7,982 nt of DNA from assembly GCA_964465665.1 (NCBI GenBank), contig CAYXKM010000277.1:1-7982 (forward strand), given 5' to 3'. Positions 1 through 6,454 of this stretch are shown piece after piece. Below the pieces are notes generated by a model, which was given only the letters and a program-made list of their open reading frames with translations, searched no databases and had not been told where the DNA came from. The position numbers were made by a program, and so were the translations under genes. Each line of letters begins with the position of its first letter. The stretch's first letter is position 1. The DNA is from JAKEGN01 sp964465665 (GTDB lineage: Bacteria > Pseudomonadota > Gammaproteobacteria > Steroidobacterales > Woeseiaceae).

Positions 1-2004
1 GGCGCAAGGCGGGTTTTGCCGATTCGGTTTCCGAAACCAAGGCGTCGGCGGCGTTTCGATCAACGCGCACGGCGTCGTTTCGATGCCGACCGACATCATG
101 TGGGAGGCGCCGCCGTAGAACAGTCGTTTGCCACTTCTGTCCCAGACAACCGGGTTCCAGAGAACTGGCGACAACCCCCCCACCGAGACCTGCCACCGGC
201 CGGCCTCGATGTCCGGGTACGGCCGGAGGTAGATTTCGACGTTCCCGCTCACGTTTGATGCATACGCGAGCCACTGCCCGTCGGGCGAGGGGACGGCACC
301 AAACTCGTGGAATTCGCTGTGGAGGAGCGGCTCCGGCGTGGGCTCGGCGGACAGTTTCAACACCGACACATCGAAATTTATATCGCTGCCTTGGTCACTA
401 TCGAAGAACAGGATGCTTCCGTCGGGCGAGATTCCGCTGGGGAACTGGTACTTCGGACTGCTGGTGAGCCGTTCGATCGAGTGCGCGCCGGTGGTCGCAA
501 CGCGGAACAGATTGTCGATGCGATTGGACGAGTAGTACACGTAGCGGCCGTCGGGACTCCACACCGGGCTCGTCTCCCCGGATTCATCGAACGTCAGGCG
601 GCTCGACGTGCCCCGATCGATGGAATACATCCACAGGTCGGCTCCCTCCCTGGCCTCCACAACCACCGCGATCGATTGCCCATCGGGCGAGATATTCGGC
701 CGGTAGTAAGGGCGCCGCTCGATGTCCACCGGCTCTTCGTCACCGAACCGGTCGACCCACACGAGGCTTCTGGCGACGTAGTCGGTGGTCATGAGGTAAA
801 CGAGCGTGCCGTTCCCGGACACGCTGTAGCGCGCCTCGACGGCGTAATTCACATCGTCGGCTACCGGGACCGGCTCGCCCGTCACTTCCAGCCGCCCCGC
901 GTCGAACCCCACCGCCCAGAGTGTGCCCTGCGCGAAGTACAGCAGATGCCTGTCGGACAACATGAGTGCCGATGCGCCAGCCATCAGCAACTTCTCTTCT
1001 CCCGTGATCAGCGACAGCACCGCAACCCGGTCCGACTTCCGCATCGTGATGCCCCGCTCACCGATCGTGAAGAACAGGATGTCGCCGTCGCGGGAAAACG
1101 CCGGGTGCTTGTGCGTCTCCTCCGGGCCGGGCGCCGTCAATTCTTCCACCTGGCCGCCCGAGGACGAAACGCGCAGGAGCCCCGCGTGCTTCGCCGTTAC
1201 CAGTACGATATCGCCGTTCGCGCCCCACGCCACATCGTCGACCGCGTCCACACCGCAGCGATCGCACAGGATCACCGGCACGCCACCTGCCACCGGGATT
1301 TTTTTGAGCGTCCCGTCTCCAAAGTCAAAAAAAACGATCCATTCACCGTCGGGGGAAAGGGCGTAAATTGCGACGCTTTCCGAACCGCGAATCGGCTCGG
1401 CGACAAGACTGTCGATCGCGCGCGAAAAGAGACTCGACTTTCCTTCAAGCCAAGCTTGGAAGATCACTCTTCGACCATCCGGCGTTACGGTTACGGGACT
1501 ATAGGGATTGCGACTGTCCCGAATGTTGCTCGGCAGGTCGATCGTGAATCGCTGCACCGGGCGTTCCGTCAGCGCGTCACCCGACCGGTCTGCCGCAATC
1601 GATTTCTCCGGCCTGGCGGCGAGCGCAGCGGATTCAGGTTCGCTCGGAGTCCCTGTTTGTTCCGGCACGAAGCGGTCAAGAGCAAGGGCGCCTATGCCGA
1701 TGACGAGCAGCACGATTACAGCGGCATCGAGTTTTTTGGCGGTCTGGTCCGTTACCGAAAGGCTGCGATCAGTGTCCTTCTCTTTCTTAATGCCCTCCGG
1801 GGTGATCTCGTAGACCCAGGAAAATATCAGCACCAGCGGAAGCCCAGCAGCCAGCAGCAGAAAAATCAGCCGTCCAGCATTGACAGGCAAGCCGAGCAGG
1901 GAGATGCCCACGTCGGCCACCTGCAACACAATCCAGCTGGCCACCACGTAGAGAAGCGCGACCCGGAATACGTTGCGACGCTTCAATTCTGAAAACAGGG
2001 ACAT
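1..2004 (-). CDS. Membrane-anchored TolB/PD40-type beta-propeller protein (3' end outside window)
   Basis: The frame is open without a stop from an ATG at 2004 to the window edge (668 codons), so the C-terminus is missing. Residues 1-75 (MSLFSELKRRNVFRVALLYV..., ending ITPEGIKKEKD) match a membrane module that in gammaproteobacteria precedes TolB-like propellers, TPRs or cyclase domains. Hydrophobic segments lie at about 13-33, 43-63 and 92-110. If the N-terminus is cytoplasmic, three helices put the rest in the periplasm (inference). From about 150 onward come PD40/WD40-like blades, marked by TPDG or S(P/R)DG motifs near 174, 217, 304, 439, 483, 526 and 573, the last followed by WLAYASN and EIYLRPYP. 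Such propellers usually bind proteins or peptides; no enzymatic residues are seen. The start has only a weak Shine-Dalgarno. The last 25 or so visible residues are proline-rich and do not look like a blade. The exact role is unknown. Confidence 0.85.
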   Translation of the reverse strand, partial: MSLFSELKRRNVFRVALLYVVASWIVLQVADVGISLLGLPVNAGRLIFLLLAAGLPLVLIFSWVYEITPEGIKKEKDTDRSLSVTDQTAKKLDAAVIVLLVIGIGALALDRFVPEQTGTPSEPESAALAARPEKSIAADRSGDALTERPVQRFTIDLPSNIRDSRNPYSPVTVTPDGRRVIFQAWLEGKSSLFSRAIDSLVAEPIRGSESVAIYALSPDGEWIVFFDFGDGTLKKIPVAGGVPVILCDRCGVDAVDDVAWGANGDIVLVTAKHAGLLRVSSSGGQVEELTAPGPEETHKHPAFSRDGDILFFTIGERGITMRKSDRVAVLSLITGEEKLLMAGASALMLSDRHLLYFAQGTLWAVGFDAGRLEVTGEPVPVADDVNYAVEARYSVSGNGTLVYLMTTDYVARSLVWVDRFGDEEPVDIERRPYYRPNISPDGQSIAVVVEAREGADLWMYSIDRGTSSRLTFDESGETSPVWSPDGRYVYYSSNRIDNLFRVATTGAHSIERLTSSPKYQFPSGISPDGSILFFDSDQGSDINFDVSVLKLSAEPTPEPLLHSEFHEFGAVPSPDGQWLAYASNVSGNVEIYLRPYPDIEAGRWQVSVGGLSPVLWNPVVWDRSGKRLFYGGASHMMSVGIETTPCALIETPPTPWFRKPNRQNPPCA

Positions 2005-2142
2005 ATCATTCTTGCATCCGGAGCCAGGCGTCCATCATGCACAAAGAGTCGAATCGTTTACGTACCATTGCTCTTCAGGATACGGCAGTCTACCTCATTG
2101 CCAAAACGCGGAAACAGAATATGTAGGAAGCATTGAAGGAGT

Positions 2143-2208
2143 CGCGAAGGCAAAAGACGCGTCGCGATCGTCACCGGTGGCGGCTGCGGGCTGGGCAGAC
2201 GAATCGCG
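2143..2208 (+). pseudogene. N-terminal remnant of a short-chain dehydrogenase/reductase (SDR)
   Basis: In plus frame 1 these 22 codons read REGKRR followed by VAIVTGGGCGLGRRIA. This is the canonical SDR opening: first beta strand, the TGGGxGLG nucleotide-binding loop (TGxxx[A/G]xG class), then the start of helix A. The upstream frame is closed by TGA at 2134-2136. No in-frame ATG, GTG or TTG lies between that stop and the motif, although an AAGGAG-like sequence sits just before it (2136-2141). Beyond 2208 the translation (PEWRGVSRFSR...) loses SDR character and runs into the 3' end of the opposite-strand gene, stopping near 2284. There is no YxxxK catalytic region anywhere nearby. I read it as a truncated, start-less relic of an SDR gene rather than a functional ORF. 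The motif itself is seen directly; the decay history is inference. Confidence 0.7.
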
Positions 2209-2224
2209 CCGGAATGGCGAGGTG

Positions 2225-2614
2225 TCAGCCGGTTTTCTCGGCAGGCCGCCGAAGCTCACTCACGCGCAGGACGCCCAACTGCACCATGATGTCGTAGAAC
2301 AGTTCGTTTTCTTTGGCATAGTCGACGACAAATGCGGCTGCGGTTCTCAAGCGCGTAAACGACTGGGCGATAGCAAGCAGCGCGACCAATGCCGGCGTCC
2401 ACCACCAGGAATACACACTGCCGATCGCCATCGCGACCGGCACCAGTGACAGCCAGATCCAGGTCCACGTCCGGAATGCCACTTTATAGTCGTTCGGCAT
2501 AAGGCTCGTCGCCATGACGCGTGCCGCGAGCGGCTTGTGCACGCGGACATCGGCAGCGCCGCGGGACGCCGCACGGACGAAATCGAGATAAGCCATCGAA
2601 GTGATGTTCTGCAT
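2225..2614 (-). CDS. Hypothetical two-helix membrane protein, 129 aa
   Basis: I do not recognise a family. The ATG at 2614 is preferred over a TTG six bases upstream because GGAGG (2623-2627) stands 8 nt before it. The protein (MQNITSMAYLDF...) has a polar N-terminal 45 residues. Two closely spaced hydrophobic helices follow, at about 47-65 and 67-85, joined by a tryptophan-rich turn (YSWWWTP). The C-terminal half is amphipathic: residues about 85-120 (SFTRLRTAAAFVVDYAKENELFYDIMVQLGVL) look like a long helix that could associate with the membrane or oligomerise. Both termini are probably on the same side. The gene is divergent from the YdcZ-like transporter and its stop lies 220 bp before the start of the propeller gene on the same strand, with an SDR remnant between. 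Good codon structure and ribosome binding site support expression. Confidence 0.7.
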   Translation of the reverse strand: MQNITSMAYLDFVRAASRGAADVRVHKPLAARVMATSLMPNDYKVAFRTWTWIWLSLVPVAMAIGSVYSWWWTPALVALLAIAQSFTRLRTAAAFVVDYAKENELFYDIMVQLGVLRVSELRRPAEKTG

Positions 2615-2792
2615 GCGCAATGCCTCCGGCTAAGAGCCCAGGCGGCGATTCGGCCGGGGCGGCGCCGGGACATTATCGGGATGAGGCCGGAAGGTCTTAT
2701 CCGTTGGCCCTGATCGCATGTCAGAATCTCGCGCGTCTGCCGCCCATGAAAGGCCGGCAACCGGTTGCGGCCATTAAACGAGGGAGAAGACA
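2615..2792. promoter_or_regulatory. Divergent intergenic region between the 2225 and 2793 genes
   Basis: These 178 bp separate two divergently oriented genes and must hold the promoter of each. For the minus-strand gene a good -10-like GATAAT (complement of 2672-2677) lies 57 nt upstream of its ATG, without a convincing -35 at standard spacing. For the plus-strand gene I see only weak candidates (TTGGCC at 2704-2709 with no matching -10). No operator-like palindrome stands out. The assignment rests mainly on gene orientation. Confidence 0.3.
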
Positions 2793-3230
2793 TTGATCGA
2801 GACCATCACCATCATCGCCATCGGCCTGGCCGGCGGCATCGCCGTGGGCACCCAGGCCCCCATCGCCGGCGCGATGGCGCAACGCGTCGGCGGCGCCTCG
2901 AGCAGCTTCATCGTGCACATCGGCGGAACCGTTGCATCGCTCGTACTGCTCATCGCTCGCGGCGGCGAACAGATCCAGGAATGGCGGAGCCTGCCGTGGT
3001 ACATGCTCGGTTGCGGTGTTTTCGGTCTGGCTCTGTACCTGTCACTGAGCCATACCGTGCCGCGATTCGGCGCCACTGCGTCCATCACTTTGCTGATCGT
3101 CGGACAGCTCCTCGCCGGAATCGTCATCGATCACGTCGGTGCATTCGACCTCCCGGTTCGGGCGCTCGATATGAGCCGCCTCGCTGCCGTGGTCCTGCTC
3201 CTTGCGGGCGCGTGGTTGATGGTTCGGTGA
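2793..3230 (+). CDS. DMT-superfamily YdcZ-like (DUF606) small membrane transporter
   Basis: The product is a 145-residue, highly hydrophobic protein of the size of one YdcZ/DUF606 unit, which is half of a ten-helix DMT permease; such proteins are thought to work as dimers or pairs. The opening (IIAIGLAGGIAVGTQAPIAGAMAQRVGG) and the following SSFIVHIGGTVASLVLL segment fit the family's glycine-rich first helix and its 'N/Q...GG..A' region. Later helices are near residues 69-86, 94-113 and 126-143. The start is TTG at 2793, supported by AGGGAG (2781-2786) 6 nt upstream; no in-frame ATG lies near this position. The substrate cannot be deduced. It is followed after 68 bp by an exported protein gene on the same strand, probably with its own signals. 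The family call is from recognised pattern, not a search. Confidence 0.75.
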   Translation: MIETITIIAIGLAGGIAVGTQAPIAGAMAQRVGGASSSFIVHIGGTVASLVLLIARGGEQIQEWRSLPWYMLGCGVFGLALYLSLSHTVPRFGATASITLLIVGQLLAGIVIDHVGAFDLPVRALDMSRLAAVVLLLAGAWLMVR

Positions 3231-3242
3231 CCACCCCTGTCA

Positions 3243-3248
3243 TAGAAT
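3243..3248 (+). promoter_or_regulatory. Possible -10 element for the 3299 gene
   Basis: TAGAAT lies 50 nt before the ATG at 3299 and just after the stop of the YdcZ-like gene. No good -35 is found at 16-18 nt; TTGATG at 3216-3221 would need a 21 nt spacer. Weak evidence that the gene has its own promoter. Confidence 0.2.
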
Positions 3249-3267
3249 GAGACACGCGAAGGTCAAA

Positions 3268-3293
3268 CACCTGTGCTTGCTGGCAAGGAGGTG
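3268..3293 (+). promoter_or_regulatory. Hairpin overlapping the ribosome binding site of the 3299 gene
   Basis: CACCT (3268-3272) pairs with AGGTG (3289-3293), and inside it CTTG (3276-3279) pairs with CAAG (3284-3287) around a CTGG loop, leaving GTG against a single G as an internal bulge. The strong Shine-Dalgarno AAGGAGG (3285-3291, 7 nt before the ATG) is almost entirely within the 3' arm. The folded form would hide the ribosome binding site, suggesting translational control or thermosensing. The pairing is visible; the regulation is inference. Confidence 0.35.
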
Positions 3294-3298
3294 CGCAC

Positions 3299-3841
3299 AT
3301 GAAACGAATCATCGCGATGCTGCTGTTGCCGGTGTTGGGCAATGCGGAACCCGGACCGGTTACCCGTTACCTCATTAACGAGCCGGCCTCCCTCCTCGAT
3401 ATCGGGATGATGCGACTGGAGACGCTGACCACCGAATTCGAGAAACGAGTCGGCCTGTATTGGACGGAAAATGACGAGCTGAAGTTTTTTCGGTCTGAGG
3501 TCAATTCGAGTTATGAGCCAGCAGACGACCGGATATACGTCTCCTTTTTGGCGATGAACAGCGACGCGACCGAGGCACAAATGGCTGAAGGGTGCCGGAA
3601 CGCGATGAGCCAGATGAACATTTGGCTGATGAAGAGCATGCCCGGCCTGTTTCTGCATATTGGAGACGACGATCCGTCGCTGCCGGCCGACTTTTACCAG
3701 AAATTAAGAAACATGTTCGAGCTACGCTGCTACTTTTCCTCCGCGCAAGATTCGTCAGAAGGGCGATTCTGGGCAAGTCGAACGCTCGGCACGCTGGGAG
3801 ATGATGAGATGACCATCGGCAAATGGCCGATGCGCAATTAG
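3299..3841 (+). CDS. Hypothetical exported protein, 180 aa
   Basis: No family is recognised. The N-terminus (MKRIIAMLLLPVLGNAEPG) looks like a short Sec signal peptide: two basic residues, a hydrophobic stretch, and a likely signal peptidase I site after GNA at residue 16. The mature part, about 164 residues, is mixed alpha/beta in appearance and acidic in places, with two cysteines (C99 and C144) that could form a disulfide in the periplasm. The start is secure: AAGGAGG ends 7 nt before the ATG. The stop TAG overlaps the TAA of the opposite-strand exported protein by four bases (TTAG at 3838-3841), so the two genes are convergent with no terminator between them. Its 5' leader can fold over the ribosome binding site. 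The role is unknown. Confidence 0.75.
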   Translation: MKRIIAMLLLPVLGNAEPGPVTRYLINEPASLLDIGMMRLETLTTEFEKRVGLYWTENDELKFFRSEVNSSYEPADDRIYVSFLAMNSDATEAQMAEGCRNAMSQMNIWLMKSMPGLFLHIGDDDPSLPADFYQKLRNMFELRCYFSSAQDSSEGRFWASRTLGTLGDDEMTIGKWPMRN

Positions 3842-4425
3842 CGATCCTGCACGTTAGCGCGAGACTTCGGCTTATCGCTGCGCGCATCCGGCGCCGCCAA
3901 CTCGCCGCGCAACCGTTGTTCCATCGACCCGGCAAGCGTTCCCGTCTCGAAGACGGCAATGTCGCTTACCACGCCGTAGGGCATGACTGCGCTGACGCTT
4001 TGGCTCACCGACCGCCAGGAATCGTGCACGAAACTCAACTGGCTCGCGGTCGCCGCGCCACCGAACTCCCCGCGCGGGTAACACTGCTCGAGGTAATGAC
4101 TGAGGCAATAGTCGCCGGAACGACTCGTCTGCAGCCCCCAGGTGACCGGAATCCCGGCCTCGTGCATGGCGGCGCCGAACGCCGCCGTCGTTACCGCCGC
4201 GGTATCCAGGCAGTACTCGGGCGGATCTGGAATCCGCGGCGCGCCTTTGTCCTGGCGCCGCAGGGTCTGTCCGTCTGCTCCTTTCGCGAAATCGCGCAAC
4301 TGGCTGACCACGACCTCTCGCAGACTGTCGCAGCCATCGCCTGTCGTTCGGAGCGGCGCCGCGACCGCGGTTGCGAGCGCCCCCGAAACGAATACCCCTG
4401 TTAACCATCCAATTCTGCCGGCCAT
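3838..4425 (-). CDS. Hypothetical exported protein with four cysteines, 195 aa
   Basis: I recognise no family. The ATG at 4425 has AAGGAG 6 nt upstream (complement of 4432-4437). Residues 1-23 (MAGRIGWLTGVFVSGALATAVAA) form a Sec-type signal peptide with an AVA-AP cleavage site. The cleaved protein has exactly four cysteines (C32, C72, C107, C115), an even number compatible with two disulfides in the periplasm. The middle (residues about 66-135: IPDPPEYCLDTAAV...QSFVHDSW-type region) looks like the folded core, and the last 20 or so residues are charged and probably disordered. The same-strand neighbour upstream is the MAPEG gene, 157 bp away across a hairpin, so this gene is probably transcribed separately. 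A long plus-strand ORF on the opposite strand is a GC-rich shadow. Confidence 0.75.
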   Translation of the reverse strand: MAGRIGWLTGVFVSGALATAVAAPLRTTGDGCDSLREVVVSQLRDFAKGADGQTLRRQDKGAPRIPDPPEYCLDTAAVTTAAFGAAMHEAGIPVTWGLQTSRSGDYCLSHYLEQCYPRGEFGGAATASQLSFVHDSWRSVSQSVSAVMPYGVVSDIAVFETGTLAGSMEQRLRGELAAPDARSDKPKSRANVQDR

Positions 4426-4531
4426 AAAACACTCCTTGTTCAGGCAATCACGAATGAGTGCCGAGAGCTTCCGTCAAACGGGGAGTGGCCGAAAGTGTTG
4501 TTTCCGGGCGAAGCACACGGAAATGCAGGCA

Positions 4532-4554
4532 CGGACCGCTACGTGTGCGGTCCG
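4532..4554 (-). terminator. GC-rich hairpin downstream of the MAPEG gene
   Basis: CGGACCGC (4532-4539) and GCGGTCCG (4547-4554) form a perfect 8 bp stem around a 7 nt loop, starting 28 nt past the stop of the minus-strand MAPEG gene. An outer GGCACG/CGTGCC pair (about 4528 and 4567-4572) could compete or extend it. No U-run follows on the minus strand, so it may be an RNA-stabilising or Rho-assisted end rather than a classical intrinsic terminator. Confidence 0.4.
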
Positions 4555-4582
4555 CCAGGTTGTGTCGTGCCTTAGCCGGCGT

Positions 4583-4972
4583 TCAGTTTTGGTACCAGGT
4601 CAACGCCGCACCGACCACGCTGCCGAGCAAGAGCGTCATCGTGCTTACCGCGCCGATGGTAAATCCCGGCGAACGCGATTTCGGATCCGCAAGGTACGCC
4701 TTGCGATAAATAAAGCGGGAGACGATGAACACCAGGCCGAGGCCAGCTGCCGTGAGCGCATGCACGTACATGCCGAACATCCACATGGCCGGAATGACGA
4801 TGATCAGTTGTTCGAGCGTATTCTGGTGCACACGGAATTCGCGCTCGAAGTTCGCATTGCCGCTGATCGCGGGCGCACTGATGCCGTAAGTGCCCCGTGC
4901 TTTGGCAACCAGGATCGCGAACAACATTGCCTGAACCAATGCCAGGGCCGTCACTATCGCAATTGCTTCCAC
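4583..4972 (-). CDS. MAPEG-family membrane protein
   Basis: The product is a 129-residue integral membrane protein of the MAPEG family (membrane-associated proteins in eicosanoid and glutathione metabolism, which includes microsomal glutathione transferases). The family signature is clear at residues 42-54: FEREFRVHQNTLE, with R47, H49, N51 and E54 at the positions expected for the ER..R.H.N..E motif of helix 2. Four hydrophobic helices are visible (about 2-24, 52-72, 74-90, 106-126), and the length is typical of bacterial members. The family commonly forms trimers that bind glutathione; bacterial substrates are mostly unknown. The start is GTG at 4972, supported by AAGGAG (complement of 4979-4984) 6 nt upstream. 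The gene is divergent from the 5144 operon and ends at a hairpin. Confidence 0.88.
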   Translation of the reverse strand: MEAIAIVTALALVQAMLFAILVAKARGTYGISAPAISGNANFEREFRVHQNTLEQLIIVIPAMWMFGMYVHALTAAGLGLVFIVSRFIYRKAYLADPKSRSPGFTIGAVSTMTLLLGSVVGAALTWYQN

Positions 4973-5143
4973 CGCACTCTCCTTATTATTTGCTATTGTC
5001 CTGCCTCGGGCCGATGGAGCTGACGCCGGTTCGAGGGGCTGACGAATAGTACAATAGCCGCCGGCGAACGGAACGATTCGCTGGACTTTCGGTGGCGATT
5101 CATTAGCAATTGGCCGGGCGAACAGGGAAACCCAATAACATCT
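4973..5143. promoter_or_regulatory. Divergent intergenic region between MAPEG and the 5144 operon
   Basis: This 171 bp stretch must hold promoters in both directions. It is more AT-rich than its surroundings near 4983-4997 and 5045-5056. For the plus-strand operon TACAAT (5050-5055) is a plausible -10, but no good -35 lies 16-18 nt upstream. The same AT patch read on the other strand gives TACTAT, a possible minus-strand -10. Specific promoter positions are guesses. Confidence 0.3.
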
Positions 5144-6454
5144 ATGGCCAGAACCATCGGGCAGTCGTCCACGCTCACGTCAGTTTCGCGCTTTCTCGGC
5201 ATCGAGCGCGGTGAACTGCAGGCCGTCGCCTGGTCGTTCGTTTACTTCTTCTGTGTGATGTCCGCGTACTACATGATGCGCTCAGTGCGTGAGGCGATGG
5301 CGATCGTCGGCGGCGTCGACAACATCCCCTGGTTGTTCACCGGCACGTTCACGCTGATGGTCCTGGCGACGCCCGTTTTCGGCTGGGTCACTTCGCGCTA
5401 CCCGCGCCGCCAGTTCCTGCCCTGGGTCTACTACTTTTTTATCGTCAATATCCTGCTGTTCTGGGCGGCGTTCTCCTGGGCGCAGGCAACGGACTTGAGC
5501 CAGGTGTGGATCAGCCGCGGCTTCTTCGTCTGGCTATCTGTATTCAACCTGTTCGTCGTGTCGGTGTTCTGGAGTTTCATGGCCGACATTTACAGCAAGG
5601 AACAAAGTCGCCGCCTGTTCGGCATCATCTCGGCGGGTGGCAGTACCGGCGCCCTGCTCGGCCCGATCGTCACCAGCGTGCTCGTAATACCGATCGGCTT
5701 CAAGAATCTCCTGCCGCTGTCCGCATTGCTGCTGCTGTTTGCCGTGTTCTGCGTCCACCGCCTCCGGCACTGGGTGGCGCAGCGCAGCGGCGAGCCGCAG
5801 CCGCCTGCACAGCCCATCGGTGGCAGCGCCTGGGCGGGCCTGCGCCTGGTGATCACCACACCGTACTTCGGCGTTATCGCCATCGCCATGATTTGCGGAA
5901 ACTTCCTGGGCGGCGTCATTTACATGTACATGGCGCGGCTCGTCGCCGCGGCCTATGCCACAACGGATCAACAGACACAGGTATTTGCCCTGCTCGATGC
6001 CTTCACTAACGCCGGCTCGCTGATAGGCCAGCTGTTGCTGGTGAAGCACGCCGTGCGCTATCTCGGGGTCGGCGTCACGCTGGCGCTGCTGCCGCTCGTG
6101 TCCATCGTCGGCTTCGCAATGCTCGCGGTGCAACCGGTGTTCATTGTCATGGCCGTACTGCAGGTTGTGCGGCGCTCCATCACTTTCGGATTCACCAAGC
6201 CGACCAGCGACATGCTGTACGCGGTAGTATCGAAAGAAGCCAAGTACAAGGCGAAGAATTTTATCGATACCGCGGTTTACCGTGGCGGGGATCTTTTCTC
6301 CACGTGGACGATCAAATCGCTCGCCGGCTTAGGCATTTCCGGCATTTCGCTGATCTGCATTCCCATCGCAATCTTGTGGACCGGCCTGTCCCTGTGGATC
6401 GGCCGCGAATACAATCGCCGTGACCAGGCCATAGCGAACGGAGTCAAGGAATGA
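5144..6454 (+). CDS. Multi-helix transporter, NTP/NDP-exchange (Tlc/Npt)-like MFS protein
   Basis: The product is a 436-residue polytopic membrane protein with about ten to twelve helices and a polar central loop (residues about 208-228). Two stretches point to the ATP/ADP-translocase-like branch rather than ordinary drug-efflux MFS: 'VYFFCVMSAYYMMRSVREAM' near 33-52, and the C-terminal 'TSDMLYAVVSKEAKYKAKNF' followed by IDTAVYRGGDL near 354-384. Free-living gammaproteobacteria carry such homologues, usually annotated as MFS or NTP/NDP exchangers, and their true substrate is generally unproven. The ATG at 5144 lacks a clear Shine-Dalgarno at normal distance, but the N-terminus (RFLGIERGELQAVAWSF) looks complete. 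The gene is translationally coupled by an ATGA overlap to the reductase that follows and probably heads a three-gene operon. Nucleotide exchange is inference. Confidence 0.75.
   Translation: MARTIGQSSTLTSVSRFLGIERGELQAVAWSFVYFFCVMSAYYMMRSVREAMAIVGGVDNIPWLFTGTFTLMVLATPVFGWVTSRYPRRQFLPWVYYFFIVNILLFWAAFSWAQATDLSQVWISRGFFVWLSVFNLFVVSVFWSFMADIYSKEQSRRLFGIISAGGSTGALLGPIVTSVLVIPIGFKNLLPLSALLLLFAVFCVHRLRHWVAQRSGEPQPPAQPIGGSAWAGLRLVITTPYFGVIAIAMICGNFLGGVIYMYMARLVAAAYATTDQQTQVFALLDAFTNAGSLIGQLLLVKHAVRYLGVGVTLALLPLVSIVGFAMLAVQPVFIVMAVLQVVRRSITFGFTKPTSDMLYAVVSKEAKYKAKNFIDTAVYRGGDLFSTWTIKSLAGLGISGISLICIPIAILWTGLSLWIGREYNRRDQAIANGVKE

Noticed and set aside
307..1992. 561-codon plus-strand open frame
   Set aside because: It is antisense to the propeller gene; its translation is arginine- and histidine-rich low-complexity text with no domain, as expected in GC-rich DNA, while the minus frame shows repeated SPDG blades.
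2037..2126. 29-residue plus-strand ORF (MHKESNRLRTIALQDTAV...)
   Set aside because: It has an ATG with GGAG 13 nt upstream, which is too far, no recognisable features, and lies in the gap beside the SDR remnant; too short to support from sequence alone.
4142..5023. 293-codon plus-strand open frame
   Set aside because: It crosses the 5' end of the exported-protein gene, a hairpin and the whole MAPEG gene on the other strand, and shows no recognisable protein features.
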